A stretch of 19,488 nt of DNA from CAZAKZ01 sp964485695. GTDB taxonomy: Bacteria; Planctomycetota; JAFGQW01. Of this stretch, positions 1-8,500 are shown piece after piece. Position 1 is the stretch's first letter, and each line of letters starts with the position of its first letter. The DNA lies in the NCBI GenBank assembly GCA_964485695.1, contig CAZAKZ010000111.1:1-19488 (forward strand), written 5' to 3'. The notes under the pieces were generated by a model. It searched no databases and was not told where the DNA came from. It worked only from the letters and a program-made list of their open reading frames with translations. The translations under genes were made by a program, and so were the position numbers.

Positions 1-1
1 C

Positions 2-859
2 CTGGGCACCATCGACGGGGCGAACACCCATATCGCCATTCGCGTCGCCCTGAAGGCGGAGATCGTCATGATGAACACCGGCGACACGGATCCCACCCTC
101 GTCGAGACCAACATTCCCTGGGTGATGCGCTGCATCGGCGACGACCGGCAGCAGGGGTATCTTCTGGTGGACTATCTGTATCGCAAGCTCGGCCTGGAGC
201 GGGTGGGCGTCATCCGGGCCAGCAACCGCTACGGCCGGTTCGGCGTGCGGGAAATCCTCGACGGAAGCCGGCGCCTGGGACACCCGGTTCCCGTGGAAAT
301 GGCCTATGAGGTGGGGGCGGAGGACTTCAGCCTGCAGCTGGACCGGCTGGATCAAGTGGACGTCGAGGCGATCGTTCACTGGGGCAACGCCGCCGACGGA
401 GCCCGCCTCCTCGGCCAGATGCGCGCCCGGGGCATGAAGCAGCCGTTCTTCGCCTGCGACCGCTGCCTGTCCGAGACGTTCGTTGGCATCGCAGGCGAGA
501 GCGCCGAGGGAGTCATCTGCACGTCTCCGTGGAATCCAACTCGAAAGGACGAGAAGTATGTCGCCTTCCGGGAGGCGTTCCGGAAGCGATTCGGGGAGGA
601 GCCGGAGACGTTCGCGGCGCACGGCTATGACGGCATGAAAATGCTGATCTGGGCCGTGCAGGTCGCAGGGCTCAACCGGGCCCGGATTCGCGATGTCCTG
701 GCGCACCGGACCTCGCCCTGGAAGGGCGTCACCGGGGATATCGCGTTCAGCGCGTGTCTCGATGACCTCGGGGAAGTGTTCCTCGTCAAACGCGAGAAAG
801 GCGCGTGGCGGTTCTATTCCCGGGAAGACCTCGATATTCCGAGAGGAGAGTCACGGTGA
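2..859 (+). CDS. Type-1 periplasmic ligand-binding protein (LivK/Peripla_BP_6-like), 5' end outside window
   Basis: The frame is open from base 2, so the gene begins upstream; 285 residues are visible. In ABC uptake systems this fold binds a small ligand, often a branched-chain amino acid, in the periplasm. In some bacteria it is instead a sensor domain. The visible part starts at LGTIDGANTHIA, which lines up with ILGGIDGPSTHLA around residue 95 of the next gene. About 95-100 residues, including any signal peptide, are therefore missing. Shared landmarks with the neighbour include TSPWKGVTGDI near the C-terminus, against LSPWTGVTGTV. The stop TGA overlaps the GTG start of the next gene, so the two are probably translationally coupled. 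The first ATG in view (68) is internal to the fold and is not the real start. No permease or ATPase gene is visible, so the ligand and the transport role are unknown. Confidence 0.85.
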   Translation: MGTIDGANTHIAIRVALKAEIVMMNTGDTDPTLVETNIPWVMRCIGDDRQQGYLLVDYLYRKLGLERVGVIRASNRYGRFGVREILDGSRRLGHPVPVEMAYEVGAEDFSLQLDRLDQVDVEAIVHWGNAADGARLLGQMRARGMKQPFFACDRCLSETFVGIAGESAEGVICTSPWNPTRKDEKYVAFREAFRKRFGEEPETFAAHGYDGMKMLIWAVQVAGLNRARIRDVLAHRTSPWKGVTGDIAFSACLDDLGEVFLVKREKGAWRFYSREDLDIPRGESR

Positions 860-1977
860 GAAGGTTTCGTCGAGCTCTACTCCCCCTGGCGGTCCTCTGC
901 CTTGTAGCGGCCGGGGGCGAGGAGGAGAGGGCGCCCCCGGACGTCCGCGAGGTGCGCATCGGCTACTTCGGCCCGAGTGACCCTGCCCATGCGGTAGGCG
1001 GCGACATGTGGCGCGCCGCACGCATGGCCGTGGAGGAGGCGAACGCCCGGGGAGGATTCCGGGGGAAACCCTTCCGCCTCGTCTCCCACTGGTCGAAGGA
1101 TCCCTGGGGCACGGGCATCGCCCGGGTGGTCCGCATGGCCTACACCGACAGGGTCTGGGCGATCCTCGGCGGAATCGACGGCCCGTCCACCCACCTCGCC
1201 GAGCAGGTTGTGGCCAAGGCGCGCCTGGTGTTGATCAGCCCAGGCAGCACGGACAGGTCGGTCAACCTGGCCCACGTACCCTGGATGTTCTCATGCCTGC
1301 CTGGGGATCCCATCCTGGCCGGGGCGCTAGCCGCGGAGATCTCGGCCCGCGTCGGCAAGGAACCATTCATCCTCGTTTCGACGGATGACCACGACGCCCA
1401 CCTGTTCGCGACCGAGCTGATGAAGTGCTTCACAGGACGTCGAATGGTTCCGCGTCACCACTTCGTCTGCAGGAAGGCCGCTCGTGACGTCAACGACCTC
1501 GTCACCCAGATCGTGCACTCAAAGCCCGCCGCCGTGGTCATGGTGGCCGGGGCGTCCGACAGTGTGCGTCTCGTCACCTCGATACGGGGCAAGGGGTACG
1601 CCGGCATCCTCTTCGGCGGACCCTCCCTGGGGCGCCGGCACTTTCTGCGCATTGCCGGTGCTGCGGCCGAGGGCGTGGTCTTCCCGCTTCTTTACTCTCC
1701 CCGGCGCACGTCGAGTAAATTCGTTGGAACTTTCGAGCACCGTTTCGGCTGCGCACCCGACTACGCCGCCGCCCACACCTACGACGCGGTCCGGCTCCTT
1801 GTCGAGGCCATTCGTGAAGCCGGGCTGGATCGGACCCGGATACGGGATGCCGTGCGGAAACTCTCGCCCTGGACCGGAGTCACGGGAACCGTGCAGTGGG
1901 ACGCCCTCGGCGGTAACGTAAGGCCCGTCTCGCTCGCGACGATCAGGGACGGCCGCGTGGTGCCCCTGGCTCGGTAG
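856..1977 (+). CDS. Type-1 periplasmic ligand-binding protein, paralogue of the preceding gene
   Basis: This is a 373-aa protein starting at GTG 856, inside a GTGA overlap with the upstream stop. A purine-rich GAGAGGAGAG lies just before it. Earlier in-frame starts would sit inside the upstream gene. The N-terminus (MRRFRRALLPLAVLCLVAAGG) is a basic stretch followed by a hydrophobic segment, so it is a signal peptide; the lone Cys is in a poor lipobox context. The mature part begins EVRIGYFGPSDPAHAVGGDM and shows the two-lobed Peripla_BP_6 pattern, with GGIDGPSTH in the first lobe and AAHTYDAVRLL in the second. It is a tandem duplicate of the gene before it, but much diverged. Its last 35 bases overlap the end of the minus-strand operon. 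The ligand cannot be told from the sequence. Confidence 0.85.
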   Translation: MRRFRRALLPLAVLCLVAAGGEEERAPPDVREVRIGYFGPSDPAHAVGGDMWRAARMAVEEANARGGFRGKPFRLVSHWSKDPWGTGIARVVRMAYTDRVWAILGGIDGPSTHLAEQVVAKARLVLISPGSTDRSVNLAHVPWMFSCLPGDPILAGALAAEISARVGKEPFILVSTDDHDAHLFATELMKCFTGRRMVPRHHFVCRKAARDVNDLVTQIVHSKPAAVVMVAGASDSVRLVTSIRGKGYAGILFGGPSLGRRHFLRIAGAAAEGVVFPLLYSPRRTSSKFVGTFEHRFGCAPDYAAAHTYDAVRLLVEAIREAGLDRTRIRDAVRKLSPWTGVTGTVQWDALGGNVRPVSLATIRDGRVVPLAR

Positions 1978-4900
1978 ACACGCACACCCGGCGGGTATTG
2001 TACCGGCGCCGGTAGTCTCTCGTCTTCTCGGTGTTCGGGTAGTGCTCGTCCGGGCCGTACGGGTAGCCGCTCATGGCGTGGAAGGGAAGCGGCTCCACGG
2101 TATCGGGGTGCGCCGTGTAGAGATCCATGTCCTTGCAGAAGCTGTCGGTCTTGAGGAGGAACGAACGGCGCCGCCCGGCCGGTACCGGGCCGAACGCCTC
2201 GGCCGGGAAGCGGAGCGTCAGCTCCTCGCCGCGGCCCATGATGACGTAGCAGTCGTCGGCGGACTCGAGCAACTCGGCCACCTCTCCATAGCGCGTATAG
2301 TCCCCGGCCATGAGCTTCCACGCCGTCGCGGTATCCACATTGTCGTAGTCAAAGAGATTGGGGTGACGCCCGTCGTGCGTATATTCGCGGGGATACCCGC
2401 GGAAGTGCAGGTCCGCGCTCTCCACCGGGACTTCCCGGAGCGAGACCGCCCCCTCTCCGACATGCACCGCGAGGAAGATGCGGTCCCAGTAGAGCTCCAT
2501 GTTCGAGGAGATCCGGATGCGCCTGTCGCCCGGCAGGATCTTCCCCGTGACCTCGAGGGTCATCATGTGGTTCATCCCGGCCGGGTATCCGACCTCGTGG
2601 AAGACCTCGACCCACTCCCCGCCGCGCCACACCTGGATGCTGGGGGCCTTGGCGCGCAGGCCGGCTTGATGGGAAGCGAAGTTGGTCGAGGAGTAGCCGT
2701 ACTCGACCCAGCCGTAGAGGAAGAGCACGAGCCGGGAATCCATCGCCACCCCGGCCAGGCGATCACCGAAGTCGAGCTCCACGAAGTGATCTCCGGCAAG
2801 GCCAGTGAATCGGGGGTCCAGGTCGGTCGGGCCGGCATGGCGGCGGTCGATACGGAGGACCTGTTCGGTGACGTCCGCCCCGCGGTGGTCCACGGCACGC
2901 ACCGGATCGATCGACCGACGGTAGCAGAAGACCTCGAAATCGGGCGGCGGGGCGCCCACTGCCATCATCTCGTTCGGATGGACCTCCGTGTCGGCAGGAT
3001 GGTCCACCGCGATCAACCTGGCCTCGTCAAAGTAAGTGATCTCTTCCAGCGGGGTCAGGGCCTGAAGCACGTAGTGACCGCCGCGGGGCTTCAGGTGAGG
3101 AACGGACAGGTATTCCGTCGGATCCGGCGGGGCGTAGGTTCCGGGAGCGAGGAAGTACCCCAGGCCTCCCACGCCGCCGAAATCGGCCACGAAGGCGAAA
3201 CGCGAGCCGTCCCAGGCGAAGAGGTACGGACAGGACGAGGTCTTGCGCGGCAGCTCGGTCACGGTCACCACCCGATCTGCGGCGATCTCCAGCTCGGCCT
3301 GCAGGACGGCGTCGGGCCACAGGATCCGCAGCCAGTCGACCTTGGGATTCCCGCCCAGGCCGGCGTGGATCCGTAGCGGTCCCATGGCGACCGGACCGGC
3401 GGGTGCGCCCACCACGAATTGCTGAAATATCCTGCCGGTCTTCACCTCCACCCGGGCGCCCACGGCCGAGGCATTGGAACGCGCCTTGTTGTCCTTCTTC
3501 CGGGTTCCGCGGAGATCGAGCTGGATCCAGTGGCCCCCCGGCGTCACGTTTTCCACCAGCCGCGGCCTCTCCCCGTGGGAGGCCAGAAGCACGTCGCATC
3601 GCCCGTTGCCAGTGAAGTCCGCGACCACGCAGCTGGCGTCTCCCCGGGTCTTCACGGCGGCCAGGAGGTTGCCGGGATCCAGCTCGGCCGCTTCCAGAAA
3701 GCGGTCGCGGGGCAGATCGTTGATCAGCAGAACCGGCCCGCGGCTGCCGTCGCGGCGGTACGCGTCCGCCACGACGATATCCAGGTCGCCGTCGTTGTCC
3801 ATGTCGGCGAACTGTCCCCCCGTGCCCCCCCGGGGGCCCGACCGGCCGTCGAGGCCGCGGTGGAGCCGGAATCTCATCCGACCCTGATTGAGGTGGAGCT
3901 GAACGCCTCCCTCGGTGAAGACGAGGAGATCCCGGTCGCCGTCCTTGTCGGGATCGCCGGAGGTGGCGCTCAGGACACCCTGCGCCGTAAGTCCGGTGGA
4001 CTCCGCATCGAGGATGCGATACTTCCAGACACGGTCGTTCACCCACACGACGGGCCGGCCTCCCCCGGCCGGAAAGATCGCCAGGTCCAGGTCCCGGTCG
4101 TTGTCGAGGTCGTCGTACACCGCCGCCACGACCGGCGTCTCCGTCAGGGCCAGGCCGAGCTTCGATGCGAGATCCGTGAAGGTCCCGTCCCGGTTGTTGT
4201 TGTAGACGCTCCCGGGGGCGGCCGCGAGGGGACCGCGTGCCGGCATGGAACCGCGCTTGAATCGAAACGCCAGGCAGTCGAGATCGCCGTCGCTGTCGAT
4301 GTCGAGGAGCCGGGCGCAGGACGTGAAGAGTGCGGCAGGACCCGGGGCGGGTGCTTTGCCCGCAGTGAAATTGCCCTTGCCGTCGTTCTCGAGCAGGACG
4401 TCGGCCCCCGCACGCCCGAGCCAGAGATCCAGGTCGCCGTCGTTGTCCACATCCCCGAAGCAGGGTGATACACCTGCTTCCGCAACGGTCGGTCCGGCCG
4501 AGAATCCACCAGAACCGTCGTTCAGCCAGACCGAAGTACTCCCCTTGTCCCCCATTGCGGTGAGACACACATCGAGGTCACCGTCGCCGTCCACGTCCCC
4601 CGCGGCGATGCCCGGGAGGTTCACGGCCCCGCCGGCCCATTTCCAGGCCAGCGCGGACTCGGGGAGGAACTGGATCTCGGGGGAGAAGATCACCCGTGGG
4701 CTGCCGGTCGGGACGATTCCGGGCAGCGGAAGACTGTCGGCGCCGAGCACCATGTAGTATTTGCCCGCCGCCCCGTACACCTTGCTCACGGTGAAGCTTC
4801 CCCCGGTGAGTTCCGCGCCCTGGAGTGCCTTGAAGCGCCGGAAGAGCGCCCCGGCCCTTTCCCGCTGATGCATGCGTCTATACTGCAGCGCGAGGCGGTA

Positions 4901-5485
4901 GGTGGCGGAGACGAAGCCGGGGTCCAGCGCCACGACCTTCTCGAGGAGCCGGGTCGCCTCCTCGTGTCGGCCCAGGCCGATGAGGGCCTCCGCGCATTTG
5001 TACGCGACGCAGGGATCTTCGGGGTCACGGCCTTGCACAGCCTCGAAGTGGCTCAAGGCCTTCTCGCTCTCTCCGAAGTGCTGGTGGTAGAGCCCCATAC
5101 AAAACCGGGCGGGAAGGTGGTCGGGGACCGCCCTGAGAACCGTCTCAAAGGTCCTGCGTGCATCGCCGAGACTCTTCTTCGCGCCCGCCTTGCCGTGCAG
5201 GTTGAAACAGGCCAGACCCAGGTTGAACCGCGCGGCAATCCAGTCCGGTTGAAGCTCCAGCACCCTCTCGAAGGCCTTGACCGCCTCCGGGTAGCGGTAC
5301 TGCTCCATCAGCGCTGCCCCGTGGTTGAACATGGCCAGCGCCCTGACCAGCGGGCCGGAGCCATCGGTCGTACCCGCTGTCGGATACGGGGGGGAGGAGT
5401 CCCCGGCGCATCCGGCGAACACGATGAATGCTGCGAGAAGCCAACCAGGCCGTGGTACGATCCGTATACAGCGGGCGGACATCAT
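1943..5485 (-). CDS. TPR - VCBS/FG-GAP propeller - ASPIC/UnbV lipoprotein (CRTAC1-like family)
   Basis: This 1180-aa protein starts at ATG 5485, five bases after GGAGG (5491-5495); ATG 5482 is an alternative. Residues 1-26 form a lipoprotein signal with lipobox FAGC (Cys26), so it is probably membrane-anchored outside the cytoplasm. TPRs span about 45-225. Seven VCBS/FG-GAP calcium-loop motifs follow at about 295-630: GDVDGDGDLD, GDVDNDGDLD, LDIDSDGDLD, DDLDNDRDLD, GDPDKDGDRD, ADMDNDGDLD and a degenerate ADFTGNGRCD. An ASPIC/UnbV domain lies at about 650-730, ending LRILWPD. From about 748 to 1165 is a further large domain, opening SSCPYLFAWDG and ending TVEPLPFHAMSGYPY then YNTRR. It is shared with the next gene upstream. 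This is the last gene of a three-gene operon, 61 bases after its neighbour. The biochemical role is unknown; a scaffold or adhesion role is inferred. Confidence 0.9.
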   Translation of the reverse strand: MMSARCIRIVPRPGWLLAAFIVFAGCAGDSSPPYPTAGTTDGSGPLVRALAMFNHGAALMEQYRYPEAVKAFERVLELQPDWIAARFNLGLACFNLHGKAGAKKSLGDARRTFETVLRAVPDHLPARFCMGLYHQHFGESEKALSHFEAVQGRDPEDPCVAYKCAEALIGLGRHEEATRLLEKVVALDPGFVSATYRLALQYRRMHQRERAGALFRRFKALQGAELTGGSFTVSKVYGAAGKYYMVLGADSLPLPGIVPTGSPRVIFSPEIQFLPESALAWKWAGGAVNLPGIAAGDVDGDGDLDVCLTAMGDKGSTSVWLNDGSGGFSAGPTVAEAGVSPCFGDVDNDGDLDLWLGRAGADVLLENDGKGNFTAGKAPAPGPAALFTSCARLLDIDSDGDLDCLAFRFKRGSMPARGPLAAAPGSVYNNNRDGTFTDLASKLGLALTETPVVAAVYDDLDNDRDLDLAIFPAGGGRPVVWVNDRVWKYRILDAESTGLTAQGVLSATSGDPDKDGDRDLLVFTEGGVQLHLNQGRMRFRLHRGLDGRSGPRGGTGGQFADMDNDGDLDIVVADAYRRDGSRGPVLLINDLPRDRFLEAAELDPGNLLAAVKTRGDASCVVADFTGNGRCDVLLASHGERPRLVENVTPGGHWIQLDLRGTRKKDNKARSNASAVGARVEVKTGRIFQQFVVGAPAGPVAMGPLRIHAGLGGNPKVDWLRILWPDAVLQAELEIAADRVVTVTELPRKTSSCPYLFAWDGSRFAFVADFGGVGGLGYFLAPGTYAPPDPTEYLSVPHLKPRGGHYVLQALTPLEEITYFDEARLIAVDHPADTEVHPNEMMAVGAPPPDFEVFCYRRSIDPVRAVDHRGADVTEQVLRIDRRHAGPTDLDPRFTGLAGDHFVELDFGDRLAGVAMDSRLVLFLYGWVEYGYSSTNFASHQAGLRAKAPSIQVWRGGEWVEVFHEVGYPAGMNHMMTLEVTGKILPGDRRIRISSNMELYWDRIFLAVHVGEGAVSLREVPVESADLHFRGYPREYTHDGRHPNLFDYDNVDTATAWKLMAGDYTRYGEVAELLESADDCYVIMGRGEELTLRFPAEAFGPVPAGRRRSFLLKTDSFCKDMDLYTAHPDTVEPLPFHAMSGYPYGPDEHYPNTEKTRDYRRRYNTRRVCVSTEPGAPRGRP

Positions 5486-5546
5486 TTCTTCCTCCAGAAA
5501 TCACCTGGCATCGTGAACGGCTGATCCCAATTGTACGGGTCCGGCC

Positions 5547-8500
5547 TCACCGCAGTATCCCTCCGGTCCGGGGCAGCGGGCCCACCGTCGGAATCATCGG
5601 GCGGGTGTTGCATGGATGCCTGGAGTCAGCGGTGCCGGAACGCTCAGGATAGGGATATCCCGGCATCCCGTGGTAAGGAAGGGGCTCAACCGTCTCCGAG
5701 AACTTCGTGTTCAGATCGCCGTCCTTTACCCAGCCGTTGGCATAAAAGATGAAGTCGCGGATCCAGCCGTCGGGCAGGTCGGGAAGGCCGCGGCCGTCGA
5801 ATTGCAGGACCAGCTCATCGCCGGGCCCAAGGATGACGTAGTCGTCGTCCGGCCGGATCAGCAGCGCGGTCACGTCTCCGTACCGGGTGAACATGCCCTC
5901 CGGCGGATTCCACGAACCGGTTGGAGAGACATCGCGGTAGTGGAAGCGCTCGAATCCGAACCGGTCACGCTCCAGACGGGAGAAGCCGCGGTAATGGAGA
6001 CGGGCTCGTGCGACGGGAAGCTCGGTGACCCGGCAGCGGGAAGCCTCGTCCCGGGACGAAAAGAAGATGCGGTCGAAGTAGATGCACATGTTCGTGACGA
6101 GGCGTAGGTGACGGTCACGGGTCAGAAAACAATCCGTCAAATCGACGGGGACCACGAGCCCCTTGCTTGTCGGCAGGCCCACGGACTTGATCGCTGTTCG
6201 CCATTGCCCCTGCTCGTCACGAACCTGAAGAGACAGGGGCTGGAGCTCGTACCGGGGATCCTGTGCAATGGCCATGACCGTGCTGGAATCGGGCCAGAAG
6301 ATCCAGCCGTCGAGATAGAGCATGATCCGGCCGCCCCCGGCGAAAGAACCCGCATCGATGGTGAGAGCATGGTTCTCTGCCAGGCCGTCGTAGTGGGCAG
6401 TGGTGGGAAACGTGGGGAAGCGACCGTCGCGTCGGCGGATGAGATCCAGAACATCGCGGCCTTGGTCGTCCACTGCGGTCCGGGGAGGACGGGCGCCGGC
6501 CGCTGCGAAGAACCTGTCGTCGGGGAAGGGGGGAGCGGTGAACATCTCGTTGGGGACGATCTCCAGACCGAGAGGATGGTCCACGACGCGCAGGGTGAAC
6601 TGATCGGCATACATGATCTCGCGCAGCTCTTCCGTGAGCCGCAACTCGAACACGCCGTTTTTCGAGACGAGCTGCCGGGCCTCGATCTTGGTCAGTTCCG
6701 TACAGTCGGGCTGGTGAAAGAGGCCGGGTGCCATGGGCACGCCCAGGGGTCCGATTCCGAGGATCTCGTTGATGAGGGCAAATCCGTTGCCGTCGTGGGC
6801 CCATAGAAATCCGCAGGATGCGGAGACCTTCACGCGCTCCTTGATGGTCAGGTCGATGTTGACCGGGGGGGCGATGACGTTCTGGGCCACCCCGTTCGGC
6901 CACGTGACGCGGACCACGTCCAGTCGATCGAGACCGCCCAGCCCGAAATGAATCCACCCCCTGTCGGCGCTGAGCTTCTGGTAGTGCCCTGCCCTGGCCA
7001 CCTCCACGACCGCGGCGTGTCCACTGCGGTTCGACTTCCTCCCGACGAGGTGGACCTCCAGCCAGCTGCGCCCGTTTCCGCCCCGGTTCTCCAGCAGCCG
7101 GGGGCCGCGGTTCCGCGTCTGGATCACGATGTCCTCGTCCCCGTCGCCGTCCACGTCCCCGACAGCCAGGTCGGCGATCTGGCCGAGAGCCTTGCCCAGG
7201 CCGACCCGGGCCGATACATCGCGGAACCGCGCCGGACCCGTGGCAGCCAGCAGACACAGGGAGTTTCCGTTCACAGAAGAAGCCAGAAGATCCGACCACC
7301 CGTCGTTGTTGAAATCGATCAACGCCATGGTCGCCACGCCTGATGTGGAAAGCGCAGCGGGAAGAGGAACCGGGGTGCCCTGGAATACGGCCCTCCCGTT
7401 GTTGACGTACGCATGAAGCGCGTTTGCCGAGGCCACGACCAGGTCGAGGTGGCCGTCCCGGTCGACGTCGGCCGCCATGGCGGCGCGGGCGTCCTTGTGG
7501 ATCGGCGGTGTGAAGCTCCCTCCGGTGGTAAAGCGGCCGAGTCTGGCATTGGTGAACAGAAAACTCGCTGCATTGGCGTTGGCGACGAAGAGGTCGGTGT
7601 CGGCATCGCCCTCGAAATCCGCGAACAGGACATCCCGGCTCCGGGACTGATCCACCAGCAGGCCCGCCTCGTCTGTGATGTCCGAAAAGGTGCCGTTCCC
7701 GTTGTTTCTGAGCATCGTGTTGACCTGGCCCGGGAAATCCCCTGGGAGGACGAACTCGTCCCGGTCCGGCGGATCGGCCAGCTCGACGTCGTTCACCACG
7801 AAGAGGTCCAGGTCATTGTCGTGGTCGAAATCGAAGAATACGGCCTTCCGGCCGAGCTGAGGTTCGTCGACCCGCGCGCGTTCGGACACATTCTCGAAAG
7901 TCCAGTCCACGACGCGCCATGTGCCGCTCACCGCGGTGAATCCCTTTGCCGTACCGTCGAGAAACCGCTCGGAATAGAGGGTGCGGCCGGGGGATCCGGG
8001 CGATGCCTTGCCCTCGCCTTTTCCTGACACCCCGACTTGGACGTTGTCGAAACGACTCGTGGCATGTTCCACGGCCAGACCGATCCTGCCGCGGTTGACC
8101 GGTACGCCGAAATCGTGGGAAAGGACCTTCTCTCCGCTTGCACCGATCAGCTTCAGCGCGACGGTACCGCCGTCGAATCGTAGGTGAAAACGGTAGGATT
8201 TCTTGGTCGTGAGCGCGCTGTCCAGTCGAGCGTCGTTCACCCAGGACCCGTCGAAGTGTCCGATTGTCCAGTAGCCGTCCGCCACGTTGGCACCGGCGAA
8301 CTTGAAATGACCGGGATCCTTGAAGTCGAAGACCACGAAGGCGTTCTTTTCCTGTCCGGATATATCCTCCGACTTGAAATCCGCTTCGACCACGAATCGG
8401 TCCGGCAGCAAGCCGGGAAAGTCCAGGACGGCCACGCCGTTCTCTCCCTTGCGCTCTACACCTGTGACCTCGAACACTCCGTCGCCCAGCTTCCGGAACA

